Origin: Actinokineospora diospyrosa | Lineage (GTDB): Bacteria > Actinomycetota > Actinomycetes > Mycobacteriales > Pseudonocardiaceae | NCBI RefSeq assembly: GCF_024171925.1 | Contig: NZ_JAMTCO010000011.1 | Span: 1 to 64,000, forward strand | Length of the DNA stretch: 64,000 bases | Reading direction: 5' to 3' | Shown: positions 1 to 9,179 of the stretch, in pieces | How the letters are laid out: each line of letters starts with the position of its first letter | Position numbering within the stretch: position 1 is the first letter of the stretch | Position numbers and translations under genes: made by a program | The notes under the pieces: generated by a model | The model's input: only the letters and a program-made list of their open reading frames with translations | Databases searched by the model: none | What the model was told of the DNA's origin: nothing

Positions 1-111
1 GCATGCCCGGGCTGGGAGTGCGTCGCAAGGGATTCGGGCCTCCGCCTTCGGCTCCGGGAAACGCCTCGTCGCCTGGCGGCAACATCGGCGGGAAACGCGG
101 CAATGCGACAA

Positions 112-255
112 GCTCGATGGGGCGAACTTGTTTTGCGCGGGGCCCCTACAACACCCGACGCAGAACCGCAAAGCAGGGGCCCAAAAGCAGGCCCTGCCGC
201 GTGGAAACGCTACGGGTGTTGTCCCCCCACGCAAAACAAGTCCGCCCCATCGAGC
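112..255. repeat. 144-bp imperfect inverted-repeat element
   Basis: The left arm (112-157) and right arm (213-255) are near-perfect reverse complements. Over about 43 pairs I see two mismatches and one small internal loop. The 55-nt middle holds smaller self-complementary pieces around 173-200 and 210. The whole could fold as a long stem with a branched head, as DNA cruciform or RNA. No open frame of note lies in it. It could be a structured RNA, a MITE-like remnant or a large terminator. The first 111 bases of the window show nothing else I can name. Confidence 0.75.
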
Positions 256-260
256 CGGCC

Positions 261-790
261 TGGCACCAGCGAGTCCGACTGTCCAGGTGCTGGGTTGGCA
301 GGGCAGACGAGAGCGGGCTGAGATGGCACCGCAACTTCCGAGTGTCCAGGGGCTGGGCATGTGGGCTGGGGCGGACCTGACGGGGCGCAGATTGGCACCG
401 CTGAGTCCGAGTGTCCAGGGGCTGGCCAGGTGGGCTGAGGCGGACCTGGCGGAAGGCCAGTTGGCACCGGCAGGTCCGAGTGTCCAGGGGCTGGGCAGGT
501 GGGATGGGGCCGGTCCTGACGGACGCTGGGTTTGGCACCGCCAGGGCCGAGTGTCCGCTGGTCGGCCAGGTGGGTTGGGGCGGACCTGACGGGGGGCGGG
601 TGGCACCGCTGCGTTCGAGTGGCTAGGGGCTGGGTTTGTGGGCTAGGGCGGACCTGACGGAAGCCGGGATGGCACCGACGGGTCCGAATGTGCACGGGCT
701 GGCCAAGTGGGATGAGGCAGACCTGACGGAAGTCGGGGTGGCACCGCTGGGTTCGAGTGTCCAGTGGTCGATCAGGTGGGCTGGGGTTGG
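261..790. repeat. Degenerate 69-bp tandem repeat array, about eight units
   Basis: Units begin with TGGCACC at 261, 324, 393, 462, 533, 601, 670 and 739, so the period is 63, 69, 69, 71, 68, 69 and 69 bp. Each unit carries a conserved GTCCGAGTGTCCAGG-like block, a GGTGGGCTGGGGCGGACC-like block and a CTGACGG block. Units differ from each other at many positions. The period is 23 codons, so a minus-strand frame runs through it, but I see no start or ribosome site supporting translation. It fills the space downstream of eccC. Confidence 0.85.
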
Positions 791-861
791 GGCTGGCGGG
801 GGTGGGATGGCGGCGGCGACTGCCCTCGCGTTGATGTCTTTTGGGCGAAAGGGAAAAGAGA

Positions 862-899
862 CAGCGGCCCGCTCCATGGGAAGGGGGAGCGGGCCGCTG
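862..899 (-). terminator. Intrinsic terminator after eccC
   Basis: A perfect 14-bp GC-rich stem (862-875 with 886-899) and a 10-nt loop lie 12 nt downstream of the eccC stop. On the minus strand the stem is followed by a T-rich TCTCTTTTCCC tract. Confidence 0.85.
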
Positions 900-911
900 G
901 GAGTGAGGGGG

Positions 912-3900
912 TTATTCGGGTTGGATCCAGGCGATGTGCATGAGGGATTGGCCTACCTTGCGGCTGACCAGGGTGCCTCGGCCAGGGGGGAGGGCGGAGG
1001 GTTTGACGGTGCCCAGGAGGGCGCCTTCGTCTTTGCTGCCGCTCATGACGATGCCCGGGCTGGCGATTTCGCGGAGTTTGCCGAGGACCGGGTCGAACAT
1101 GGCGCGGCTGGCGCCGCCGGTGCGGCGGACGGTGATGACGTGCAGGCCGACGTCCTTGGCTTGGGGGAGGAACTCGGCGATGGGCTGGAGGGGGTTGTTG
1201 CCCTGGGTGGCCACCAGGTCGTAGTCGTCGACGATGACGAAGAGTTCGGGGCCCTTCCACCAGGAGCGGTTCTTCAGCTGCTCCTGGGTGACGTCCGGGC
1301 CGGGGAGGCGCTTGAGCATGGAGCCGCGGACGTCCTTGATCATGTCGCCGAGTTGGTTGGAGGAGACGGCGTAGCCGAGGAGGTGTTCGGTGTTGATGTA
1401 GCCCAGCATGGTGCGGCGGTAGTCGACCAGGATGATGACCGCTTCCTTGGGGGTGTAGCGGTCCATGATGCCGCGCACGATGACGCGCAGCAGGTTGGTC
1501 TTGCCGGACTCGCCGTCGGCGAAGGCGACGAAGTGGGGTTCGGACTCGAGGTCCAGGTAGACCGGGGCGAGGTCGTTCTCGTCGACGCCGATGGGGACGA
1601 GTTTGCTGTCGCGGCGGGGGTCCTGGGCGATGAGGTCCTCGTAGGGCAGCACCTCGGGCAGCAGGCGGACCTTCGGCGCGCTGCGGCCGCGCCAGGCGGA
1701 CTTGATCTTGGCGACCGCGTCCTGCACGCCACCGGCGACGTCCTCTGGGTTGCTGGAGCCGTCGACGCGGGGCAGGCCGGTGAGGAAGTGCAGCTTGTCG
1801 CGGGAGAGGCCGCGGCCGGGGCGACCGGCTGGCACGTTCACCGCGACCCGGCGGTCCACATCGGACTCCGATGGGTCGCCGAGGCGGAGTTCGAAGCGGG
1901 TGCCGAGCAGGTCCTTCAGGGCGGGCCGGATCTCGGCCCAGCGGTTCGCGGCGACGATCACGTGGATGCCGTAGGACAGGCCCTGAGCCGCCAGGTTGAC
2001 GACCTGCATCTCCAGCGTCTCGAACTCCTGGCGGAAGTTCAGCCAGCCGTCGACGATCAGGAAGACGTCGCCGAAGAGGTCGTCCTTGAGCTCACCGCGG
2101 CGCTTGCGGTTGCGGAAGTCGGTCATCGAGTCGATGCCTACATCGCGGAAGCGCTGTTCGCGTTCGGTCACAAGACCGGTCACCTCGGCCACCATCCGGC
2201 GTGCCTTGTCCGGGTCGATACGACCGGCGACACCGCCGACGTGCGGTAGGCCTTCCAGCGTGCCGAGCGTGCCACCGCCGAGGTCGAGACAGTAGAACTG
2301 GACCTCTTCGGCCGTGTGCGTAAGAGCCATGGACATGACCAGCGTGCGCAGCATCATCGACTTACCCGACTGCGGCCCCCCAGCGATGGCGGCGTGGCCC
2401 GAGGCACCGGAGAAGTCCGCCCACAACAGATCGCGGCGCTGCTCGAACGGCTTGTCGATGATGCCCAGTGGCACCTGGAGCCTGCCGTTGCCATAGAACC
2501 CGACCGGCGACAGACCTCGGTCGTCAGTGGGCTGCAACGGCGGGAAGAGCGTGTCGAGCGAGTTCGGCTCGTGCAGCGGCGGCAGCCATACCTCGTGTGC
2601 GGGCGGTCCTTGCCCCACAAGACGGTTGACGATGACGTCGAGCTCGCTGGCCTCTTGCCCACCCTCGGGCTTCTTCTCCTCAAGGACAGGCTCTAGCGGC
2701 TTCTCCGGCTCCTTGGGGATCTCCACATAGTCCGGCACGAACAGCTTCGCCCGCCGGTCACCGGAGACAGCTGCGACAGGTCCTGCTGCCTGCATGCCCG
2801 CAGGCCGGTACGGCCCGGACACGTATGCGGCCTTAAAGCGCACCATGGTGCTCGTGTCGAACTTCAGGTACCCGGAACCGGGAATCGACGGCAGCTCAAA
2901 CGCGTCTGGCACACCAATGGCGGCGCGCGACTCAGCAGCGGAGAACGTCTTAAGACCGATCCGGTAGGACAAGTGCGAGTCGAGACCGCGCAGCTTGCCC
3001 TCTTCCAACCGCTGCGAGGCGAGCAACATGTGCATCTGCAGCGAGCGACCAAGTCGTCCGATCGCGACGAAGAGATCGATGAAGTCCGGCTTGGCCGAGA
3101 GCAGCTCGGAGAACTCGTCGACCACGATGAACAGGGCGGGCAGCGGGTCGAGGTCGGCGCCGTTCTCGCGGGCCTTCTCGTACTCCCAGACGTTCTTGAA
3201 GTTGCCGCCGTTCTTCAGCGCCTCCTGGCGCCGGTTCATCTCACCGGCCAGCGCGTCCTTCATGCGGTCGACCAGCGTCAGGTCGCCCTGCAGGTTGGTG
3301 ATGACCGCGGCGACGTGCGGCGCGCTGTCGAGGCCGAGGAAGGTCGCGCCACCCTTGAAGTCGACCAGCACGAAGTTCAGCGTCGAGGACGAGTGCGTGG
3401 CCAGCATGCCCAGCACCAGCGTGCGCAGGAACTCCGACTTGCCGGAGCCGGTCGCGCCGATGCACAGGCCGTGCGGGCCCATGCCCTCCATCGCCGCTTC
3501 CTTGATGTCGAGTTCGACGGCCTGGCCGAACTCGCCGACGCCGAACGGGACCCGGTAGCGGTCGCGCACCGGCCGGGGCCGCCACGCCTGCTGCACGTCG
3601 AAGGTCATCGGGTCGCCGGGGATGCCGAGCAGCTCCAGCAGCGTCGGGTTGGACAGCAGCGGTTCCTCGTCACCGGAGTCCGCGGCCGCGGCGGAGAGCC
3701 GGTACGGCGACAGCTTGCGCGCCAACGCCTCCGCCTCGGCGACGCTGAGCACGTCCGGGCTGGCGAACCACTCCACGCCGGAGGCGCTGCGCGCCCCGAG
3801 CCGGTCGGCCTCGACCACCAGCCGCAGCCCGCGCCGGGCGGTGAGGTTGCCCAGGCACTCGGAGAGGTCGACCAGGGTGACCCCGACCAGCCCCTCCTCG

Positions 3901-4904
3901 AGGATGATCTGCTCCTCCTTGGTGACCTCGCCGTCGTCGATGACGATCACCACGTGCGGCTGGTCCGGCTGCGGCGGGGCGTTGCGGGTGAACCGCTGCC
4001 GGTCGCGCAGCTCCTCGTCCAGCCAGGCCTCGATCTGGGCCAGCGAGCCGCTCATCATGCGCAGCTGGCCGATGCCGTCGAGCAGGTTCGGGTGCTGGGC
4101 GTGCGGCAGCCACTTGACCCACTCCCACTCCGCCTTGGCCTTGCCCGAGGTGACCACGGCGATCAGCACGTCGTCGGGGGTGTGGAAGGTGACCAGCTGG
4201 GCGAGCAGGGCGCGGGTCAGGCCCCGGGTGAGCGCCTTGTCGCCGGTCAGCCCGACCGCGGCGAACCCGCGCACGGCGACCTGGATGGGCAGGTCGGGCA
4301 CGATCGAGTGGGCGCGCACGAACCGGCGCAGCGCCAGCGTCGCGATCGGCTCCAGCTCGTCGACCGGACCGGTCTGCGGCGGCACCAGCCGGGTCGCCAA
4401 CCGCTGCGAGCCGCGGCCCACGCGCAGGTGGCAGAAGTCCGAGTCGGCCTGGCGGCGCTCCCACATCCGCCTGCTGGTCGCGATCGACCACAGCGCCTGC
4501 GGGTCCGGGTGCGTCCACTCCAGCGACGAGCGCTGGTCCAGCGCGGCCTCGCGGGCCCGGTCGCGCATCTGGCCGAGGTAGCGCAAGTAGTCCTTGCGGT
4601 CCTCGTTCATCTCGGCCTTCTTCTGGCCGCCGCCGCGCCCGCCCATGCCACCGGCCATCATGCCGACCGTCGACATCAGGAACATGCCGCCGAACAGCAG
4701 CGAGGTGGGGTTGCGCCCGCCGATGACGAACATGAAGACCATCATGCCCACCGAGGCGACGATCATGACCCCGGGCAGGATCTTCATCAGGATGTTGCCC
4801 GGGATGACCCGGGGCACCTCGGGTGGCGGTTCGAGGTGGACCTCGCCGCCGGGCTGCCTGGGCGCGGCAAGGCGGGGCGAACGCTTGAACTGCAGCGTGC
4901 TCAC
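912..4904 (-). CDS. eccC: Type VII secretion FtsK/SpoIIIE-type ATPase EccC
   Basis: This is the motor ATPase of the ESX translocon; it recognises substrates and powers export across the inner membrane. The product is 1330 aa, usual for fused EccCa-EccCb. Two membrane segments lie at about 38-62 and 67-89. Three ATPase domains follow: ATPase 1 with Walker A GATGSGKS (483-490) and Walker B LFIVVDEF (591-598); ATPase 2 with GGPQSGKS (842-849) and a degenerate VDGW; ATPase 3 with ADGESGKT (1129-1136) and VIVDD. Only ATPase 1 keeps the full Asp-Glu Walker B, as in the family. I chose the GTG at 4904, with GAGG about 10 nt upstream, over a 30-codon N-terminal extension. Gene order resembles mycobacterial ESX-4. 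Confidence 0.95.
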   Translation of the reverse strand: MSTLQFKRSPRLAAPRQPGGEVHLEPPPEVPRVIPGNILMKILPGVMIVASVGMMVFMFVIGGRNPTSLLFGGMFLMSTVGMMAGGMGGRGGGQKKAEMNEDRKDYLRYLGQMRDRAREAALDQRSSLEWTHPDPQALWSIATSRRMWERRQADSDFCHLRVGRGSQRLATRLVPPQTGPVDELEPIATLALRRFVRAHSIVPDLPIQVAVRGFAAVGLTGDKALTRGLTRALLAQLVTFHTPDDVLIAVVTSGKAKAEWEWVKWLPHAQHPNLLDGIGQLRMMSGSLAQIEAWLDEELRDRQRFTRNAPPQPDQPHVVIVIDDGEVTKEEQIILEEGLVGVTLVDLSECLGNLTARRGLRLVVEADRLGARSASGVEWFASPDVLSVAEAEALARKLSPYRLSAAAADSGDEEPLLSNPTLLELLGIPGDPMTFDVQQAWRPRPVRDRYRVPFGVGEFGQAVELDIKEAAMEGMGPHGLCIGATGSGKSEFLRTLVLGMLATHSSSTLNFVLVDFKGGATFLGLDSAPHVAAVITNLQGDLTLVDRMKDALAGEMNRRQEALKNGGNFKNVWEYEKARENGADLDPLPALFIVVDEFSELLSAKPDFIDLFVAIGRLGRSLQMHMLLASQRLEEGKLRGLDSHLSYRIGLKTFSAAESRAAIGVPDAFELPSIPGSGYLKFDTSTMVRFKAAYVSGPYRPAGMQAAGPVAAVSGDRRAKLFVPDYVEIPKEPEKPLEPVLEEKKPEGGQEASELDVIVNRLVGQGPPAHEVWLPPLHEPNSLDTLFPPLQPTDDRGLSPVGFYGNGRLQVPLGIIDKPFEQRRDLLWADFSGASGHAAIAGGPQSGKSMMLRTLVMSMALTHTAEEVQFYCLDLGGGTLGTLEGLPHVGGVAGRIDPDKARRMVAEVTGLVTEREQRFRDVGIDSMTDFRNRKRRGELKDDLFGDVFLIVDGWLNFRQEFETLEMQVVNLAAQGLSYGIHVIVAANRWAEIRPALKDLLGTRFELRLGDPSESDVDRRVAVNVPAGRPGRGLSRDKLHFLTGLPRVDGSSNPEDVAGGVQDAVAKIKSAWRGRSAPKVRLLPEVLPYEDLIAQDPRRDSKLVPIGVDENDLAPVYLDLESEPHFVAFADGESGKTNLLRVIVRGIMDRYTPKEAVIILVDYRRTMLGYINTEHLLGYAVSSNQLGDMIKDVRGSMLKRLPGPDVTQEQLKNRSWWKGPELFVIVDDYDLVATQGNNPLQPIAEFLPQAKDVGLHVITVRRTGGASRAMFDPVLGKLREIASPGIVMSGSKDEGALLGTVKPSALPPGRGTLVSRKVGQSLMHIAWIQPE

Positions 4905-4950
4905 CGGGTGGACACCTCTTCGACTCGGCTGGCGGGAGGACGGGGAAAAG

Positions 4951-5310
4951 CTACCGAACCACCGGTCCGTTCCCGGTGGACTTCGACCGCGCACCGGGTA
5001 AGACCGCGCTCACGAACACCGCGACCAGGAACAACGCGCCGCACAGGGCGCCGACGAGACCGCCGCCGGAGATCGCCTGGAAGTAGGTCAGCCCCGCGGC
5101 GACCGCGAGCCCCAGCACGGCGACGGCGAAGCGGCCCGGCCCGCTGGAGCGGCGACCGAGCAGCACGACCACGGCGACCAGCAGGAACAGCCCGCCGAGG
5201 ACCAGCCTGGTCGTGGTGGCCCCGGCGACGAGCAACGGCACCGCGGCGGCCACCGCGGCCGCCCCGAGGACAGCCGCTGGCAGCACAGGACTCTGGTCGT
5301 GCGCGGCCAT
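4951..5310 (-). CDS. Small four-helix membrane protein upstream of eccC
   Basis: The product is about 119 aa and almost wholly hydrophobic. It has four predicted membrane segments, a small positively charged loop (GRRSSGPGR) and a basic tail. It lies 46 nt upstream of eccC on the same strand, so it is probably co-transcribed, and is divergent from eccD. A GAGGGGGG ribosome site precedes the ATG at 5310; a GTG one codon earlier is possible. I do not recognise a family. The context suggests an accessory membrane part of the ESX system, which is inference. Confidence 0.75.
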   Translation of the reverse strand: MAAHDQSPVLPAAVLGAAAVAAAVPLLVAGATTTRLVLGGLFLLVAVVVLLGRRSSGPGRFAVAVLGLAVAAGLTYFQAISGGGLVGALCGALFLVAVFVSAVLPGARSKSTGNGPVVR

Positions 5311-5413
5311 CACACCCCCCTCGTTGCCGACTTCCGCCGAACCGGCGCATCCCGGGATATCGGTGCGGCCATACTAGGACCGATTCCGGTCGCGCCGGGG
5401 TCGGTCCGAGCAG

Positions 5414-5426
5414 ACCTGTGGACAAC
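5414..5426 (-). promoter_or_regulatory. DnaA-box-like site in the eccD/four-TM divergent region
   Basis: The 13-mer ACCTGTGGACAAC contains TTGTCCACA on the minus strand, the preferred actinobacterial DnaA box. It sits 17 nt before the eccD start. The same 13-mer occurs at 13178-13190 between eccB and eccE. Confidence 0.4.
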
Positions 5427-5443
5427 TCACGAGGGGGCGGGCA

Positions 5444-6838
5444 GTGGCAGCCGGTACGACCGTGTTCAGCAGAGTGACCGTGGTCGCGCCGAGAACGCGC
5501 ATCGACGTGGCGCTCCCGGCCGACGTCTCGGTCGCCGACCTGCTGCCGATGCTGCTGGAGATGGCCGGGGAGACCACCCCGGACGGCGGCGCGCGCCACG
5601 GCGGCTGGTGCCTGGCCAAGCTGGGCGACAACCCGCTGGACCCGAGCCGCACGCTCGGTTCGCTCGGCGTCGTCGACGGCGACATGCTGCAGTTGCGCAA
5701 GCGCGCCGAAAACCCGCCGCCGCCGCTGTTCGACGACGTCGTCGACGCCATCGCCGAGTCCACCCCGGACAGCTACCGGCCGTGGACCAAGGAAACCGCC
5801 AACCGGATCGGCCACATCGCTGGCGCGCTCGCGTTGATCACAGGCGCGTTCGCGGTGCTGATGGCCGGACCGCTGTGGGGCGGCGGCCACCTGGGCCCGG
5901 CGATCGCGGCGGGCACCGGCGCGGTGATCGCGGTCGCGCTGGGCGCGGTGTTCGCCCGCGCCTACCAGGCGCGCACGACCGGCGTGCTGATCGCGGCCGC
6001 GGGCGGGTTGCCGCTGGCGTTCGTCAGCGGGCTGTCCATCGTGCCCGGTGAGCCGGGGCGGCCGAGCCTGCTGCTCGCCTCGGCGCTGGTGCTGATCGTG
6101 GCCTCGGCGTCGATCATGGTCATCGGCTCGGGGATCACGACCTTCGTCGCGGCCGGGACCGCCGCCGCGCTCGGTGTGATCGCCTTCGCCGTGGCGACGC
6201 TGATCGCGCACCCCGCGCCGGGGATCGCGGCCGGGACGGTCGCGGTGGCGCTCGGCGCGCTGTCCGTGCTGCCCCGGCTGACCATCCAGCTGGCGCGGCT
6301 CCCGCTGCCGAACGTGCCGGGCAGCGCGGAGGACCTGAAGGAAGACACCGGGTTCCCGGACTACCGCTCCATCGAGCGGCGCGCGGGCCTGGCGCACGAG
6401 TACATGACCGGCATGATCATCGGCTGCGGGTCGGCCGCCGCGATCGGCGCGATCGTCTCGGCGAGCGCACCGGGCGTGTGGGGCGTGCTCCTCGGTGTCG
6501 TGGCGACGCTGGTGCTGCTGCTGAGGGCGCGCACCTACGCCAACGGCAGCCAGGCGATCGCGCTGCTGGCGACCGGGATGCTCGCCGCGGCGGGGATCCT
6601 GCTCGGCTGGCTGTTCACCGCGGACACCTTCGGCAGGCTGCTGTGGGTCTTCGGCACGCTGGTGGTGCTGTCGGCAGGCGCGCTCGTGCTCGGGGTCGTG
6701 TTCCCGGAGCAGCGCTTCTCCCCGCCGCTGCGCCGGACCGTGGAGATCATCGAAGCCATCTGCATCGCGGTGGTGCTGCCGATCGCGCTCGCGGTGATGG
6801 ACCTGTACTCGACGCTGCGAGGTGTGAGCTTCTCATGA
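5444..6838 (+). CDS. eccD: Type VII secretion integral membrane protein EccD
   Basis: EccD forms the central membrane vestibule of the ESX complex. The 464-aa product has an N-terminal ubiquitin-like (YukD-type) domain at about residues 1-88. A linker with PPPPLFDD follows, then a long run of about eleven hydrophobic helices to the C terminus. This order and length match the family. The GTG start follows a GAGGGGG ribosome site. The stop overlaps the mycP start in ATGA, indicating translational coupling. Confidence 0.93.
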   Translation: MAAGTTVFSRVTVVAPRTRIDVALPADVSVADLLPMLLEMAGETTPDGGARHGGWCLAKLGDNPLDPSRTLGSLGVVDGDMLQLRKRAENPPPPLFDDVVDAIAESTPDSYRPWTKETANRIGHIAGALALITGAFAVLMAGPLWGGGHLGPAIAAGTGAVIAVALGAVFARAYQARTTGVLIAAAGGLPLAFVSGLSIVPGEPGRPSLLLASALVLIVASASIMVIGSGITTFVAAGTAAALGVIAFAVATLIAHPAPGIAAGTVAVALGALSVLPRLTIQLARLPLPNVPGSAEDLKEDTGFPDYRSIERRAGLAHEYMTGMIIGCGSAAAIGAIVSASAPGVWGVLLGVVATLVLLLRARTYANGSQAIALLATGMLAAAGILLGWLFTADTFGRLLWVFGTLVVLSAGALVLGVVFPEQRFSPPLRRTVEIIEAICIAVVLPIALAVMDLYSTLRGVSFS

Positions 6839-8277
6839 GGACGGCCCGCCGGATCGCCGCGGTGGTCGGCGCGGCGGCCTTAGCCGTCGCGCTGCCGATG
6901 CCCGGGGTGGCGCAGACCAGCCCGACCCGGACACCAGCGGAGAAGGCCGAGCGGATCGCCTCGATGGCCGAGCCGCCGCCGCCGGACCCGGCGGTCCCGG
7001 TGCCGAGCGGGTCGGACCCGGACACCGCGTACACGTTGGCGAGCCAGTGCATCGGCTCGCTCAACCAGGGCACGGACCTGAAGAACAAGCCGTGGGGCCA
7101 GATGCAGCTGCGCTTCGACGAGCTGCACCGCTTCGCCACCGGCAAGGGCGTGCTGGTCGCGGTGATCGACACCGGCGTGCGCGCGCACCCGTTCTTCGGC
7201 GACCGGGTGCAGCCCGGCGGCGACTTCGTGGTCAAGGACAAGCAGGGCCTCGAGGACTGCGACGGGCACGGCACCGAGGTGGCCGGGATCATCGCGGCGA
7301 ACCCGCCCGCCAACAGCGACATCGGGTTCCGCGGCATCGCCCCGGAGGCGAGGATCCTGTCGATCCGCCAGTCGAGCGCGAACTACAAGGGCGTGCGGGT
7401 GCCCGGCGAGCAGGCGCTGCCCGCGGGCACGCTGGAGACCCTGGCCAAGGCCGTGGTGCTGGCGGCCGACCAGGGCGCGCGCGTGATCAACATGTCGGTG
7501 GACAACTGCCGCGCGGTCGCCGAGGGCCCGATCACCGCGGCGGAGCGGCAGCTGCAGGCCGCGCTGCGCTACGCCTACGAGCAGAAGGACGTGGTGCTGG
7601 TCGCCTCGGCGGGCAACACCGGCGAGAAGGGCTGCCCGGACCAGCGCAACGGCGTCGACCCGAACAAGCCGACGCACATCGTCACTCCGCCCTGGTTCGC
7701 CGACTACGTGATCTCGGTGGCCGCCATGGCCCGCAACGGCGACCCGGCGGAGTTCTCGGTGCAGGGCCCGTGGGTGAGCGTCGCCGCGCCGGGCACCGAC
7801 ATCATCTCGCTCGACCCGGCCACCAACGGCCTGGCGAACCTGCAGGTCCTCGCCGACGGCAAGCAGGTGTCCATCCAGGGCACCAGTTTCGCCGCGCCGT
7901 ACGTGGCGGGCCTGGCGGCGCTGATCCGCGAGCGCTTCCCCTACCTCAAGGCCAGCGAGGTCACCAACCGGATCAAGGTCTCCGCCTCGCACCCGGCGGC
8001 GCCGGGCGGCCGGGACAACCTGGTCGGCTACGGCATGATCAACCCGATCGGCGCGCTGACCACCCTGATCCCCAGCGAGCAGGGCGTGCGCCCGGACGCC
8101 GCGCTCGACATCAAGGCGGCGCTCCCGGCCCCGGAGATCAAGAACTGGGCCCCGATGCAGGTCGCCCTGGTCGGCGCGGCGGGTGGGGTGCTGTTGTTGC
8201 TGCTCACGCTGTTCGCGGTGCACACGATCCGCCGCAACCGCCCCGGCGCGCAGCGCGAGATCCGCGGCTCGGCTTGA
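6835..8277 (+). CDS. mycP: Mycosin, membrane-anchored subtilisin of the ESX system
   Basis: The 480-aa S8-family protease has a signal peptide (1-26, ending AQT) and a proline-rich N-terminal extension. The subtilisin triad is Asp112 (VIDTGV), His145 (DGHGTE) and Ser351 (GTSFAAP), with oxyanion Asn261 (SAGN). A C-terminal membrane helix at about 445-468 is followed by a basic tail. This layout is that of mycosins, which stabilise the ESX membrane complex and process some substrates outside the membrane. The ATG overlaps the eccD stop by 4 nt. A larger upstream extension of the frame exists, but the signal peptide and coupling fix this start. Confidence 0.95.
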   Translation: MRTARRIAAVVGAAALAVALPMPGVAQTSPTRTPAEKAERIASMAEPPPPDPAVPVPSGSDPDTAYTLASQCIGSLNQGTDLKNKPWGQMQLRFDELHRFATGKGVLVAVIDTGVRAHPFFGDRVQPGGDFVVKDKQGLEDCDGHGTEVAGIIAANPPANSDIGFRGIAPEARILSIRQSSANYKGVRVPGEQALPAGTLETLAKAVVLAADQGARVINMSVDNCRAVAEGPITAAERQLQAALRYAYEQKDVVLVASAGNTGEKGCPDQRNGVDPNKPTHIVTPPWFADYVISVAAMARNGDPAEFSVQGPWVSVAAPGTDIISLDPATNGLANLQVLADGKQVSIQGTSFAAPYVAGLAALIRERFPYLKASEVTNRIKVSASHPAAPGGRDNLVGYGMINPIGALTTLIPSEQGVRPDAALDIKAALPAPEIKNWAPMQVALVGAAGGVLLLLLTLFAVHTIRRNRPGAQREIRGSA

Positions 8278-8280
8278 TCC

Positions 8281-8302
8281 GATTCCGCAGTAATGCGGAA
8301 TC
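8281..8302 (+). terminator. Stem-loop after mycP
   Basis: A perfect 9-bp stem, GATTCCGCA/TGCGGAATC, with a GTAA tetraloop begins 3 nt after the mycP stop and is followed by TATT. The T tract is weak, so efficiency is uncertain. It also lies about 50 nt before the next start and could be a leader hairpin. Confidence 0.55.
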
Positions 8303-8350
8303 TATTAGGCCAGATGGCCGTATCCTCCTTGTGGGACAACGGGAGGAACT

Positions 8351-9157
8351 GTGGCTCGTCGGCTGCGCCTCGCAAAGACCAGGTTCTCCGCTGTCCTGAT
8401 CTGGCCGGTCGTCGGCGTGGTGCTGGTGGCTATGGTCCTGATCCGCGCCGCCGAGTCCGGCGAGCCTGCCGTGGGCGCAGCGCCCGGGACCACTACGCGA
8501 ACTGTTGAGCCCACCGTGGTCGACGACGTGGAGCGGGCGCAGATCGGCAACTGCTTCGAGGACTTGAGCATGGGCGACACCCACGACTTCAGGTTGACGG
8601 ACTGCGGTTACGACACCTACGAACTCCTAGAGCGGCGTCCTGGCGACACAGACACATGTCCGAAGGCGAACTGGTCCGCACGTTCGCACGACACGACTCT
8701 CTGCCTGCGGTACCGCTACCCGAATGGAACGGGCAACCTCGAGGTCGGCCAGTGCGCTGTGCGGACCTCTGGCGGTAAGACGGTTCCGGGTGACTGTCGT
8801 CCAGGTGCGTTCACCGTTTCTGGCAAGCACTACGGGACCGCGGACACGAGCAAGTGCGGCAAGGACGTACCGCTCGCTCAGCCCCATCCCACACGGGCGG
8901 CTCTTAGCGTTGTCTTGTGCTTGCGCTACCGGTACATCGACGACACAGGCGCGGCCGAAGTGCGGAACTGTCTTACGAAGGTCCTCGAGAACGGCATAGA
9001 ACTCCTGCGATTCGGCGACTGCGTCAAGGGCAACCTCTACCTGACCGGTCGAACCAAGGGGAACAACAAGCCCTACTGCAACAACGACGTCGCCGTGTTC
9101 TACGACCAGCCGCAGTTCCCCGAACTGGACTACACGGTGTGCCTGCGCTGGATCTGA
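8351..9157 (+). CDS. Membrane-anchored protein with three 4-Cys LppU-like repeats
   Basis: The 268-aa product has an N-terminal anchor helix (about 13-34), a Thr/Pro linker and an extracytoplasmic part with twelve cysteines. Three similar blocks each show Cys, then DC/GDC, then a third Cys, then CLR(Y/W): GNCFED-TDCGYD-DTCPK-TLCLRY; GQCAV-GDCRP-SKCGK-VLCLRY; RNCLT-GDCVK-PYCNN-TVCLRW. Cysteine spacing recalls the LppU-type lipoprotein domain of actinobacteria, but no lipobox is present. The GTG start has GGGAGG 4 nt upstream. Its codon use looks less GC-extreme than eccD and mycP. The role is unknown; its site within the ESX locus suggests a surface function. Confidence 0.8.
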   Translation: MARRLRLAKTRFSAVLIWPVVGVVLVAMVLIRAAESGEPAVGAAPGTTTRTVEPTVVDDVERAQIGNCFEDLSMGDTHDFRLTDCGYDTYELLERRPGDTDTCPKANWSARSHDTTLCLRYRYPNGTGNLEVGQCAVRTSGGKTVPGDCRPGAFTVSGKHYGTADTSKCGKDVPLAQPHPTRAALSVVLCLRYRYIDDTGAAEVRNCLTKVLENGIELLRFGDCVKGNLYLTGRTKGNNKPYCNNDVAVFYDQPQFPELDYTVCLRWI

Positions 9158-9179
9158 ACGCTCACGGCACGGCCCGGAA

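Noticed and set aside
210-695. Minus-strand open frame with a 23-aa repeat
   Set aside because: The frame stays open only because the 69-bp period is a multiple of three; no ribosome site, and units are too diverged in codons.
261-790. Possible CRISPR array
   Set aside because: There are no identical short repeats with unique spacers; whole 69-bp units are similar and degenerate, and no cas genes are near.
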